From positions 1-8,011 of the forward strand of contig DDBY01000073.1 in the NCBI GenBank assembly GCA_002334985.1: 8,011 nt of DNA, read 5' to 3'. Below are positions 1 through 6,383 of the stretch, in pieces. A program made the position numbers and the translations under genes. Positions within the stretch are counted from its first letter, which is position 1, and each line of letters starts with the position of its first letter. The notes beneath the pieces were generated by a model that had not been told where the DNA came from, made no database searches, and worked only from the letters and a program-made list of their open reading frames with translations. The DNA is from Micavibrio sp. UBA2020 (lineage in GTDB: Bacteria; Pseudomonadota; Alphaproteobacteria; Micavibrionales; UBA2020).

Positions 1-7
1 GCACGTC

Positions 8-970
8 ATGAAAGCTTTCGTATTCCCCGGCCAGGGCAGCCAGTTTATCGGCATGGGCAAAGACCTTGCCGAAGCCTTCCCCGCCGCGCGCGAGGTTTTT
101 CAGGAAGTCGATGACGCGCTGTCGCAAAAACTCAGCGCCATCATGTTTGAAGGGCCGGATACCGACCTCAACCTCACCGAAAACACCCAGCCTGCGCTGA
201 TGGCGGTTTCCGTCGCCGTCGCGCGCGTGTTGCAACAGGCGAAGCCGGATTTGTTCACCACCGCCCATTGCGGCTTTGTCGCCGGGCATTCGCTGGGTGA
301 ATATTCCGCCCTGACGGCTGCAGGCTCCTTCAACCTCAGCGACGCGGCGCGCCTTTTGAAGCTGCGCGGCCAGTCGATGCAAAAAGCCGTGCCGGTCGGC
401 GTCGGCGCCATGGCGGCCATTCTGGGGCTGGAGCTGCCGGACGTGACCGATATCGTCAAGGCCGCCAGCAGCGTTTCCGGTTCTGCCGCCACGGGCGGCG
501 GGGAAATCGTCGCCGCCGCGAACGACAATTCGTTCGGCCAGGTGGTCGTGAGCGGTCACAAGGCCGCGGTTGAAAAAGCCGTGGCGCTTGCAACCGAACG
601 CGGCGCAAAACGCGCCATTCTGCTGCCGGTATCGGCGCCATTCCACTGCCCGTTGATGCAGCCCGCGGCGGATGCCATGCGCGATGCACTGGCGCAAATC
701 GCCTTGCGCGCGCCGAGCGTACCGCTGGTCGCCAACGTGATTGCAAGCGAGGTCACCGACCCCGCACAAATCAAAAACCTGCTGGTCGAACAGGTGACCG
801 GCATGGTGCGCTGGCGCGAATCCGTCATGTACATGAAAACCCGCGGCGTCACCGAAACGGTTGAACTGGGCGCGGGCAAGGTACTGACCGGCCTGACCAA
901 GCGTATCGAGGGCGACATGACCGGCCGCGCCGTCGGCACGCCCAAAGACATCGAAGAGTTTCTGAAATAA
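8..970 (+). CDS. fabD: Malonyl-CoA:ACP transacylase FabD
   Basis: Cytoplasmic enzyme that moves the malonyl group from malonyl-CoA to the phosphopantetheine of acyl carrier protein, supplying the extender unit for type II fatty acid synthesis. The 320-residue product is close to the usual 305-315. Visible family signatures are the N-terminal GQGSQ (8-12, oxyanion-hole Gln12), the nucleophile elbow GHSLG with Ser95 (93-97), the conserved Arg120 that binds the malonyl carboxylate, and catalytic His213 in APFH. The motif AANDNS-GQ (170-178) resembles alphaproteobacterial FabD. A Gly/Ser/Ala-rich stretch at about 154-165 looks like a slightly enlarged loop, and Phe176 stands where Pro is common. 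Only 7 bases precede the ATG, so its ribosome site and promoter lie outside the window. It is followed after 37 bases by a DUF805 gene rather than directly by fabG. Identity is secure from the motifs and the neighbouring fab genes. Confidence 0.97.
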   Translation: MKAFVFPGQGSQFIGMGKDLAEAFPAAREVFQEVDDALSQKLSAIMFEGPDTDLNLTENTQPALMAVSVAVARVLQQAKPDLFTTAHCGFVAGHSLGEYSALTAAGSFNLSDAARLLKLRGQSMQKAVPVGVGAMAAILGLELPDVTDIVKAASSVSGSAATGGGEIVAAANDNSFGQVVVSGHKAAVEKAVALATERGAKRAILLPVSAPFHCPLMQPAADAMRDALAQIALRAPSVPLVANVIASEVTDPAQIKNLLVEQVTGMVRWRESVMYMKTRGVTETVELGAGKVLTGLTKRIEGDMTGRAVGTPKDIEEFLK

Positions 971-1007
971 ACCGCCGCCGCGCGATAAAAAAAAAGGAAA
1001 AACGAGA

Positions 1008-1352
1008 ATGGACTTCAATGCCCTTTCCGCCGACGTGCAAAAAAACGCCCGCCATATCCTGAACAACTACGCCAATTTCGATGGCCGCGCGGGTTTGCGT
1101 GAATTCTGGCTGTGGTTTTTGCCCCTGCTCGTCCTGTGCCTGCTGCTGCAAGGGCTTGGCCAAATTCTGTCTATTTTCTATTTGCTGTCGGGCCTTATCA
1201 GCCTTGCGCTGGCCATTCCGTCGCTTGCCGTCGGCGCGCGCCGCCTGCACGATACGGGACGTAGCGGCTGGCTGCAACTGCTGCTGCTTATCCCCGTCGC
1301 GGGGCTTTTGGTGATGGTTTATTTCTGGGCGCAGCCCTCCGGAAAAGCGTAA
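1008..1352 (+). CDS. DUF805 small inner-membrane protein
   Basis: A 114-residue protein of the DUF805 (YhaH/YhaI-like) family, whose molecular function is unknown. The family marks are FDGRAGLREFW (24-34), just before the first membrane segment, and the cytoplasmic-loop motif ARRLHDTGRSGW (77-88). Hydrophobic stretches at about 33-50, 53-75 and 88-107 suggest three membrane helices. The usual C-terminal tail after the last helix (a Pro-Gly-Asn type motif in many members) is reduced here to QPSGKA, so the protein is on the short side. The start is supported by an AAGGA ribosome site at 994-998, following a run of nine A from 987. The gene lies 37 bases after fabD and only 3 bases before the next membrane-protein gene, so the pair is probably co-transcribed and translationally coupled. 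Its place inside a fab cluster hints at an envelope or lipid connection, but that is inference. Confidence 0.88.
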   Translation: MDFNALSADVQKNARHILNNYANFDGRAGLREFWLWFLPLLVLCLLLQGLGQILSIFYLLSGLISLALAIPSLAVGARRLHDTGRSGWLQLLLLIPVAGLLVMVYFWAQPSGKA

Positions 1353-1355
1353 CCG

Positions 1356-1814
1356 ATGGCCGCCGCCGGCAGTCTATGGCTTGTCTATGCCGTCAGCGCC
1401 GCCGTGCTATGGGGGCTCAACTACACGCTGACCGAGCAGCTCATGAAAAATATATCTGTCGCCGGCGTGATTGTCACTTGCGCGGTTGGCAGCCTTTTGT
1501 TCGGCCTCGCCCTCGGCTTTGTGCAAAAAACCCACGGCCGCGACTGGACTGCCTTAAAGCAAGCCGGCAGTGAGACGAAACTGGCACTCGCCTGCATCGC
1601 GGTTTACGTCGCCGCGAACGTTTTTATCCTTTTCAGCGTAAAAGCTAAAAACGCCACGATGGCGGGCCTCATAGAAATTACCTACCCGCTTTTCACGGCA
1701 CTCTTCGCATGGGTTTTGTTCCGCGAAACCCAAATAGGCCTTGGCACCGCGCTCGGCGGCACCTTAATCGTCGCAGGCGTTGCTTGCATTTACTTTCTCG
1801 ACAAAACCGTCTAA
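1356..1814 (+). CDS. Half-size EamA/DMT-family membrane transporter
   Basis: A 152-residue integral membrane protein resembling one EamA domain of the drug/metabolite transporter superfamily. Five hydrophobic segments are seen at about 6-24, 34-56, 75-95, 101-122 and 127-147. The segment from Glu107 through Pro111 to Glu124 (IEITYP ... LFRE), followed by a Gly-rich last helix (GTALGGTLIVAGV), matches the C-terminal half pattern of EamA domains. The Trp19-Gly20-x-Asn22 of helix 1 is also typical. Most EamA transporters carry two such domains (10 helices), so a single unit would have to dimerise, as the SMR multidrug pumps do. The substrate cannot be told. The ATG is 3 bases after the DUF805 stop; the only nearby ribosome-site-like sequence is a GGAAA in the end of that gene, which fits translational coupling. 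FabG follows 37 bases later. Family assignment is fairly firm; function is not. Confidence 0.8.
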   Translation: MAAAGSLWLVYAVSAAVLWGLNYTLTEQLMKNISVAGVIVTCAVGSLLFGLALGFVQKTHGRDWTALKQAGSETKLALACIAVYVAANVFILFSVKAKNATMAGLIEITYPLFTALFAWVLFRETQIGLGTALGGTLIVAGVACIYFLDKTV

Positions 1815-1851
1815 ATAAAGCACGAAACAACAAACAAAAGGGCAGGTTCGC

Positions 1852-2592
1852 ATGTTCAATCTTTCGGGTAAAAAAGCACTCGTCACCGGCGCTTCGGGCG
1901 GCATTGGCGGGGCTATCGCCAAGGCGCTGCATGCCGCGGGCGCAGACGTCGCCCTTTCCGGCCGCAATGTGGAGGCGCTGAACAAGCTTGCCGCTGAAAT
2001 CGGACAGGAGCGCGTGCATGTCGTACCCGGCGATTTGAACACGGCCGAAGCCGCCGATGCGCTGGTCAAGGCGGGCGAAGACGCCATGGGGCAAATCGAT
2101 ATCCTCGTGAATAACGCAGGGTTGACCAAAGACGGTCTTTTCATGCGCATGAAAGACGAAGACTGGCAGGTTGTGCAGGATGTGAACCTGACCGCGCCTT
2201 TCCGCCTTATCCGCGCCGCCATTCGCGGCATGATGAAACGCCGCGCGGGCCGTATCATCAACATCACCTCCGTCGTTGGCGTTACGGGCAACCCGGGGCA
2301 GGCGAATTACTGCGCGTCCAAAGCCGGCATGATTGGCATGAGCAAATCCATGGCGCAGGAAGTCGCCAACCGCGGAATCACAGTCAATTGCATCGCCCCC
2401 GGCTTCATTTCAACCGCCATGACCGACGCGCTGAATGACGAGCAAAAAGCCAAAATCAACGCGACCATCCCCGCAGGCGCCATGGGCACGCCCGAAGACA
2501 TCGCAGCGGCTGTGGTCTATCTCGCCTCTAACGAAGCCGGTTACATGACCGGCCAGACGCTGCATGTAAACGGCGGCATGGCGATGATTTAA
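1852..2592 (+). CDS. fabG: 3-oxoacyl-ACP reductase FabG
   Basis: NADPH-dependent reductase for the first reduction of each fatty-acid elongation cycle, converting 3-oxoacyl-ACP to (R)-3-hydroxyacyl-ACP in the cytoplasm. It is a classical short-chain dehydrogenase of 246 residues, the normal FabG length. The Rossmann cofactor loop TGASGGIG is at 12-19, NNAG at 87-90, and the catalytic tetrad is Asn112, Ser140, Tyr153 and Lys157 (in YCASK). Further marks are the PG motif at 183-184 and the C-terminal TGQTLHVNGGM expected of FabG. An AGGGCAGG-like purine-rich ribosome site lies a few bases before the ATG. SDR proteins can have many substrates, but the setting between fabD and acpP makes fatty-acid synthesis the clear choice. 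The gene ends in a 13-base direct repeat that includes its stop, and a strong terminator follows 50 bases later. Confidence 0.97.
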   Translation: MFNLSGKKALVTGASGGIGGAIAKALHAAGADVALSGRNVEALNKLAAEIGQERVHVVPGDLNTAEAADALVKAGEDAMGQIDILVNNAGLTKDGLFMRMKDEDWQVVQDVNLTAPFRLIRAAIRGMMKRRAGRIINITSVVGVTGNPGQANYCASKAGMIGMSKSMAQEVANRGITVNCIAPGFISTAMTDALNDEQKAKINATIPAGAMGTPEDIAAAVVYLASNEAGYMTGQTLHVNGGMAMI

Positions 2593-2622
2593 GCCGCTTG
2601 CTGCGGCAGTGATTTAAGCCGC
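2585..2622. repeat. Short direct repeat across the fabG stop codon
   Basis: The 13-mer TGATTTAAGCCGC occurs at 2585-2597, where it contains the fabG stop, and again at 2610-2622, a period of 25 bases. The sequence between the copies is also loosely similar (GCTTGCTGCGGC against GCCTCGCTATCGC), which suggests a small tandem duplication of the gene's 3' end. The offset is not a multiple of three, and the second copy lies wholly in the untranslated tail. No function is evident. Confidence 0.6.
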
Positions 2623-2642
2623 CTCGCTATCGCCTTTCAGAC

Positions 2643-2674
2643 AAAAAGCCCTGCCCCAGACGGCGGGGCTTTTT
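2643..2674 (+). terminator. Intrinsic terminator after fabG
   Basis: A 13-bp stem (left arm 2643-2655, right arm 2662-2674, one T-G wobble) encloses a 6-base loop, CCAGAC. The left arm starts with five A and the right arm ends in five T, so it can act in both directions. It should end the fabD to fabG transcript and separate it from acpP. Confidence 0.88.
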
Positions 2675-2726
2675 GCATCTGAACGGAGTTTGGTTTTATT
2701 TAATTATGTAAATAATCAATCTCTAT

Positions 2727-2756
2727 TTGCAATGCGGAAAATTTATGTTACCTAAT
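2727..2756 (+). promoter_or_regulatory. Candidate acpP promoter
   Basis: The intergenic stretch 2675-2811 is much richer in A+T than its surroundings, as expected upstream of a highly expressed gene. The best sigma70-like pair I see is TTGCAA (2727-2732) and CCTAAT (2751-2756) with 18 bases between; TACCTA at 2749-2754, with a 16-base spacer, is an alternative -10. A strong terminator just upstream makes an independent promoter here necessary, although the exact boxes are uncertain. The AT-rich 2693-2720 segment could serve as an UP-like element. Confidence 0.45.
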
Positions 2757-2811
2757 GCCACTCTCTGCGCGGCAGGGAAAAGAGCTTTAACGTAATCAAA
2801 CGAGGTTTTAC

Positions 2812-3054
2812 ATGAGCGACATCAACGAACGCGTCAAGAAAATCGTTGTCGAACATTTGGGCGTTGATGGCGCCAAAGTTACTGACGATGCAAGCTTTAT
2901 CGACGATCTGGGCGCAGACAGCCTGGATACGGTCGAGCTCGTCATGGCTTTTGAAGAGGAATTCGGTATCGAAATCCCCGACGATGCGGCTGAGAAAATC
3001 CAGACCGTAAAAGACGCGATCAGCTTCATCGAGCAGAACGCGAAAGCCGCCTAA
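2812..3054 (+). CDS. acpP: Acyl carrier protein AcpP
   Basis: Small acidic cytoplasmic protein that carries growing acyl chains on a 4'-phosphopantetheine arm to all fatty-acid-synthesis enzymes, and also to lipid A and phospholipid acyltransferases. The 80 residues match the usual 77-80. The attachment site is Ser37 in the signature [21 protein letters not shown], modified by holo-ACP synthase. Helix II is strongly acidic after Ser37, as required for docking to FabD, FabF and FabG. The ATG has a CGAGG ribosome site at 2801-2805, 6 bases before it. The gene stands alone between two strong terminators with its own AT-rich leader, consistent with ACP being made in large excess over the enzymes. 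Its sequence is entirely typical. Confidence 0.98.
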   Translation: MSDINERVKKIVVEHLGVDGAKVTDDASFIDDLGADSLDTVELVMAFEEEFGIEIPDDAAEKIQTVKDAISFIEQNAKAA

Positions 3055-3078
3055 CCGGCGCGCCGTTTATACGGATTT

Positions 3079-3122
3079 GAACAGCCCTTCTCTTTGCAAA
3101 ACAGGAGAGGGGCTGTTCTTTT
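3079..3122 (+). terminator. Intrinsic terminator after acpP
   Basis: A 14-bp stem with one G-T wobble (left arm 3079-3092, right arm 3105-3118) and a 12-base loop is followed by TTTT within 3116-3122. It lies 24 bases after the acpP stop and should end a monocistronic acpP message. Confidence 0.9.
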
Positions 3123-3145
3123 ACCGCCGCGGCACCATTTAGATT

Positions 3146-3151
3146 TATACT
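3146..3151 (+). promoter_or_regulatory. Possible -10 box for the fabF-mltG transcript
   Basis: TATACT, five of six matches to the sigma70 -10, sits 59 bases before the fabF ATG in an otherwise GC-rich gap, just past the acpP terminator. No good -35 is found 16-18 bases upstream; the nearest T-rich hexamer (TTACCG, 3121-3126) has a 19-base spacer and overlaps the terminator tail. The alternative is read-through from acpP. Weak call. Confidence 0.3.
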
Positions 3152-3209
3152 GCACCCGAATCCATCACGCCGCATCCAGCAGCAAACCAAAGCATACAGG
3201 ATATAGAAC

Positions 3210-4472
3210 ATGAGACGTGTTGTCGTAACAGGTATGGGCATCATCAGCCCGCTCGGCCAAGGTCTTGCACATAACTGGCAGGCCATCACCGCCGGTAAAT
3301 CGGGCATCCGCAACATCCGCGGTTTTGACGCCTCCGACATCGCCTCGCAGGTTGCGGCCGAAGTGCCTGTATGGGAAGGCGCCGAAGGCCTGTTCGATGT
3401 GAATAAATACATCGAGCCCAAAGAGCAGAAGAAGATGGATAAGTTCATCCACTTCGGCTACGCCGCCGCCGTCGATGCAGTTGAAGACAGCGGCTATGTC
3501 CCCGCTGACGAAGAAGCGCGCTGCCGCGCGGGCGTGCTTATCGGCTCGGGCATTGGCGGTCTTTCGAACATTCACGACACCTCGCTGCTCATGGCTGAAA
3601 AAGGCCCGCGCCGTATTTCCCCGTTTTTCATCCCCTCTTCGCTTATCAACCTGATTTCGGGGCAGGTTTCCATCCGCTACGGCTTCAAGGGGCCGAACCA
3701 TGCGGTTGTTACCGCCTGCGCAACGGGCAGCCATGCGATTGGAGATGCCGCGCGCCTGATTGCGTTTGACGATGCGGACGTGATGGTCGCCGGCGGTGCC
3801 GAAGCCGCCATTTGCCGCGTTGGCGTGGGCGGTTTTGCCGCCTGCCGCGCGCTGTCCACCAGCTATAACGATACGCCGGAAAAGGCATCCCGCCCGTTCG
3901 ACAAAGGCCGCGACGGTTTTGTGATTGGCGAAGGCGCAGGCGTTGTGGTTCTGGAAGAATACGAACACGCCAAAAAGCGCGGCGCGAAGATTTATGCCGA
4001 AGTCGTCGGCTATGGCCTGTCGGGCGATGCGTACCATGTAACCTCCCCCGCCGAAAACGGCGATGGCGGTTTCCGCGCCATGCAGGCCGCGCTGAAACGC
4101 GCGGGTGTGACGCCCGCCGAAGTCGATTATATCAACGCGCACGGCACATCGACGCCGCTCGGCGATGACATCGAACTGGGCGCGACCAAGCGTTTGTTCG
4201 GCGATGCCATCAAAACGGTTTCTATCTCTTCGACCAAATCGGCTATCGGCCACCTTTTGGGTGCAGCGGGCGCGGTGGAGGCGATTTATAGCATCAAGGC
4301 CATCGAAACCGGCATCCTGCCCCCGACGCTGAATCTGGACGACCCGTCCGACGTCGCCGAAGGCGTGGACCTTGTCCCGCACAAGGCGAAAGAGAAAAAG
4401 GTCAATGTCGCGCTGTCGAATTCTTTCGGCTTTGGCGGCACCAACGCGTCCCTCGTCTTTCGCAAGGTGTAG
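3210..4472 (+). CDS. fabF: 3-oxoacyl-ACP synthase II FabF
   Basis: Condensing enzyme (KAS II) that joins malonyl-ACP with a growing acyl-ACP, releasing CO2, in each elongation cycle. The 420 residues fit FabF (about 410-420). The thiolase-fold catalytic set is complete: nucleophile Cys170 in VTACATG, His311 in HGTSTPLGD, Lys343 in STKSAIGH, His348, and the glycine-rich GFGGTN at 407-412. The N-terminal [15 protein letters not shown] is characteristic, and a Cys-His-His triad with the long FabF-type N-terminus separates it from FabH. FabB is the only close alternative, but neighbourhood and sequence favour FabF. The ribosome site AGGA (3198-3201) lies 8 bases before the ATG. mltG begins 3 bases after the stop, pointing to translational coupling. 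It is separated from acpP by a terminator, so it is likely a separate transcription unit. Confidence 0.97.
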   Translation: MRRVVVTGMGIISPLGQGLAHNWQAITAGKSGIRNIRGFDASDIASQVAAEVPVWEGAEGLFDVNKYIEPKEQKKMDKFIHFGYAAAVDAVEDSGYVPADEEARCRAGVLIGSGIGGLSNIHDTSLLMAEKGPRRISPFFIPSSLINLISGQVSIRYGFKGPNHAVVTACATGSHAIGDAARLIAFDDADVMVAGGAEAAICRVGVGGFAACRALSTSYNDTPEKASRPFDKGRDGFVIGEGAGVVVLEEYEHAKKRGAKIYAEVVGYGLSGDAYHVTSPAENGDGGFRAMQAALKRAGVTPAEVDYINAHGTSTPLGDDIELGATKRLFGDAIKTVSISSTKSAIGHLLGAAGAVEAIYSIKAIETGILPPTLNLDDPSDVAEGVDLVPHKAKEKKVNVALSNSFGFGGTNASLVFRKV

Positions 4473-4475
4473 GGC

Positions 4476-5513
4476 GTGAAGGTCGGGCGGTTTCTCGCTT
4501 ACGCCGCGCTTCTGGGGCTTTGCGCCGTGCTGGCCGCGGGGCTTTGGTTTGACCGTGCCTTTCACGCCATGCGCGTGATGCCCGAAAACACCATGATGTT
4601 CGTCGAGCCCGGCAGCGGCATCGCCAAAATCGCCCGCGACCTTGAAGCGCAGGGGTTTATCAATGATGCCCGCGTGTTTCAAATCGGCGCGCGTTACATC
4701 GCGTGGCGCTATCCCAAACGCGGCGGGCTGAAAGCCGGCGAATACCTGATGCCGACCGTCGCATCGACGCGCGACATCATCCGCATCCTGCACATGGGCA
4801 AAACATTCCAGCGCCGCCTGACCGTGCCCGAAGGACTGATGGCCGTTGAAATCGTCGCGCTGATTAACGCCGCGGACGCCATGCAGGGCGAAATCGTCAC
4901 CATCCCGCCCGAGGGCAGCCTGCTGCCCGAAACATATCACTACACCCGCGGCGCGCACCGCAGCGACATCGTGGCGCGCATGCAAAAATCGATGAACACC
5001 GCGCTTGACGAGCTTTGGGAAAAGCGCGCGGAAGGCCTGCCCATCAAAACCCGCGAAGAAGCGGTCATTCTGGCCGCCATCGTCGAGAAGGAAACCGCGA
5101 TTGCGGCGGAGCGGCCGCGCGTCGCAGGCGTTTTCGTCAACCGCCTGCGCATGGGCATGAAATTGCAAACCGACCCGACGGTTATCTATGCCCTGACGGA
5201 GGGCAAGGCACGTCTTGGCCGCGCACTTTTGCGCCGCGACCTTGAAGAGGTTGATTCCCCCTACAACACCTACAAATACGCAGGCCTGCCGCCGGGGCCG
5301 ATTGCCAACCCGGGCTATGAATCACTGGCGGCGGCGCTTAACCCTGAAAAACACGATTTCATTTATTTCGTCGCCGATGGTTCGGGCGGTCATGCTTTCG
5401 GCAAAACGCTGCAAGAGCATAACCGCAACGTGCAGCGCTGGCGTCAGGTACGCAAGCGCACAGCCCCCGCCGCGCAGCCTGCCCCCGCGGCCGAAGCGGC
5501 GGCCGAAGAATAA
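4476..5513 (+). CDS. mltG: Endolytic murein transglycosylase MltG
   Basis: Inner-membrane endolytic transglycosylase (YceG family) that cuts nascent glycan strands and so sets peptidoglycan chain length, acting on the periplasmic face. The 345-residue protein has one N-terminal membrane anchor (about 6-24), a LysM-like region (about 40-110) and the YceG catalytic domain. Conserved blocks are GSLLPETY (147-154), IVEKETA (202-208), in which Glu204 aligns by eye with the essential Glu of E. coli MltG, LQTDPTVIY (230-238), SPYNTY (261-266) and GLPPGPI (270-276). The tail from about 329 is an Ala/Pro/Glu low-complexity extension not needed for the fold. The start is GTG, 3 bases after fabF; an AAGGTG in the last fabF codons serves as ribosome site. 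This direct fabF-mltG link, without pabC, is common in alphaproteobacteria. Confidence 0.95.
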   Translation: MKVGRFLAYAALLGLCAVLAAGLWFDRAFHAMRVMPENTMMFVEPGSGIAKIARDLEAQGFINDARVFQIGARYIAWRYPKRGGLKAGEYLMPTVASTRDIIRILHMGKTFQRRLTVPEGLMAVEIVALINAADAMQGEIVTIPPEGSLLPETYHYTRGAHRSDIVARMQKSMNTALDELWEKRAEGLPIKTREEAVILAAIVEKETAIAAERPRVAGVFVNRLRMGMKLQTDPTVIYALTEGKARLGRALLRRDLEEVDSPYNTYKYAGLPPGPIANPGYESLAAALNPEKHDFIYFVADGSGGHAFGKTLQEHNRNVQRWRQVRKRTAPAAQPAPAAEAAAEE

Positions 5514-5588
5514 ATCATAAGTTTCATGGCCTTGCCCGCAAAGACGGCCGCGCTTTACCCCTCCTTCATGGTTTTCTGATAGGATAGC

Positions 5589-6200
5589 ATGATGAAAAAA
5601 GAGCTTCAGGGCAGCACACAGATAGACCCCGAATTGCTGAGCGGCGACAGTCCGTTCCGCCATTCGTTGCTGATTGCCATGCCCGGGCTGCAAGACGGGC
5701 TTTTCACCCGCAGCGTCGTTTATGTCTGCGCCCATAGTGCGGCAGGGGCAATGGGCATTGTGGTCAACCAGCGCCTGCCCGATGTCGGATTTGGGGAACT
5801 GCTGTCGCAGCTGAAACTGCCGCGCTCTTCACTGCCTATCGAGCCCGTGGTGCATTTTGGCGGCCCTGTTGAAACGGGGCGCGGGTTTGTGCTGCACTCC
5901 ACCGACTTTATCCGCGAAGACACCGTGCGCATCAACGACACGCTCTGCATCACCGGCACCATCGACATTCTGGAGGCGATTGCAGAGGGGCGCGGCCCGA
6001 CACGCAGCATCTTCGCCCTCGGCTATGCGGGCTGGAGCGCGGGTCAGCTGGAATCCGAAATTCAGGGCAACAGCTGGCTGACCATCCCTGCGGACGAGGA
6101 TTTGATTTTCGGCACCGCCCTTGACGACAAATGGGGCAAGGCGCTGTCGCGCCTTGGCATTGATGCCCATGCCCTTTCGGCGGACGCCGGCCACGCCTGA
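5589..6200 (+). CDS. YqgE/AlgH family protein (UPF0301)
   Basis: A 203-residue cytoplasmic protein of the UPF0301/AlgH family. It is widespread in proteobacteria and has no settled biochemical function; the AlgH name comes from a reported effect on alginate regulation in Pseudomonas. Family marks are MPGLQD (31-36), [10 protein letters not shown] followed by GAMGIVVN (53-60), [13 protein letters not shown] (91-103), and [14 protein letters not shown] (144-157) with the following N-SWL. Two adjacent ATG codons are possible: 5589 is 4 bases and 5592 is 7 bases after the AGGA at 5581-5584, so the second may be the true start, giving 202 residues. It lies 75 bases after mltG with no convincing terminator or promoter between, so it may be read with fabF-mltG. 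No clear terminator follows it. Confidence 0.93.
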   Translation: MMKKELQGSTQIDPELLSGDSPFRHSLLIAMPGLQDGLFTRSVVYVCAHSAAGAMGIVVNQRLPDVGFGELLSQLKLPRSSLPIEPVVHFGGPVETGRGFVLHSTDFIREDTVRINDTLCITGTIDILEAIAEGRGPTRSIFALGYAGWSAGQLESEIQGNSWLTIPADEDLIFGTALDDKWGKALSRLGIDAHALSADAGHA

Positions 6201-6223
6201 CGTTTTGCGCGTCTGACGTTTTG
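6197..6223. repeat. 11-base direct repeat at the YqgE stop codon
   Basis: CTGACGTTTTG occurs at 6197-6207, including the TGA stop, and again at 6213-6223, a period of 16 bases. Like the repeat at the end of fabG, it looks like a small duplication of the gene's last bases into the untranslated tail. No known function. Confidence 0.55.
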
Positions 6224-6329
6224 GATGTCGCCGCGGATGCGTTTGGGGTGCTTATGTGCTCAATTCCCTTTCCGGCCCATTTTTATCCCCCTTCTCGGTA
6301 CTTAGACACCGCAAATACGGAAAATATTT

Positions 6330-6359
6330 TTGACAGTCCGAAGGCACTGGGCGTAACCT
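6330..6359 (+). promoter_or_regulatory. Candidate promoter for the ankyrin gene
   Basis: A perfect -35 hexamer TTGACA (6330-6335) is preceded by an A/T-rich run (AAAATATTTT) and followed after 18 bases by TAACCT (6354-6359), which keeps the TA...T of a -10 box. Transcription would start near 6366, about 20-35 bases before the two possible start codons. The long gap after yqgE (6201-6383) otherwise shows no gene, so an own promoter is plausible. Confidence 0.5.
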
Positions 6360-6365
6360 TCATGA

Positions 6366-6382
6366 CTTGTTGAAACAGCAAG
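6366..6382 (+). promoter_or_regulatory. Leader hairpin before the ankyrin gene
   Basis: A 7-bp stem (6366-6372 pairing with 6376-6382, one wobble pair) with a three-base AAA loop lies directly before the TTG codon at 6384. If the candidate promoter is right, it sits at the very 5' end of the message. It could stabilise the transcript or affect initiation. Chance occurrence is quite possible for so short a stem. Confidence 0.3.
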
Positions 6383-6383
6383 T

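Noticed and set aside
987..1045. Runs of nine A (987-995) and seven A (1039-1045) as programmed slippage sites
   Set aside because: The first lies before the DUF805 start codon and the second lies in an intact frame. No alternative frame yields a sensible product.
3165..5168. A 667-codon open frame on the reverse strand, antisense to fabF and much of mltG
   Set aside because: Both forward genes are complete and have all catalytic residues. The reverse frame gives a His/Arg/Ala/Gly/Phe-rich product with no domain, as expected from the mirror of GC-rich codons.
5514..5588. Possible promoter or terminator between mltG and yqgE
   Set aside because: TTGCCC at 5532 has no acceptable -10 partner, and the GGCC repeats there give only a 4-bp stem.
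6225..6303. A 26-codon forward frame in the yqgE-ankyrin gap
   Set aside because: No ribosome site, no recognisable motif and very short. The whole gap 6201-6329 shows nothing else beyond the direct repeat.
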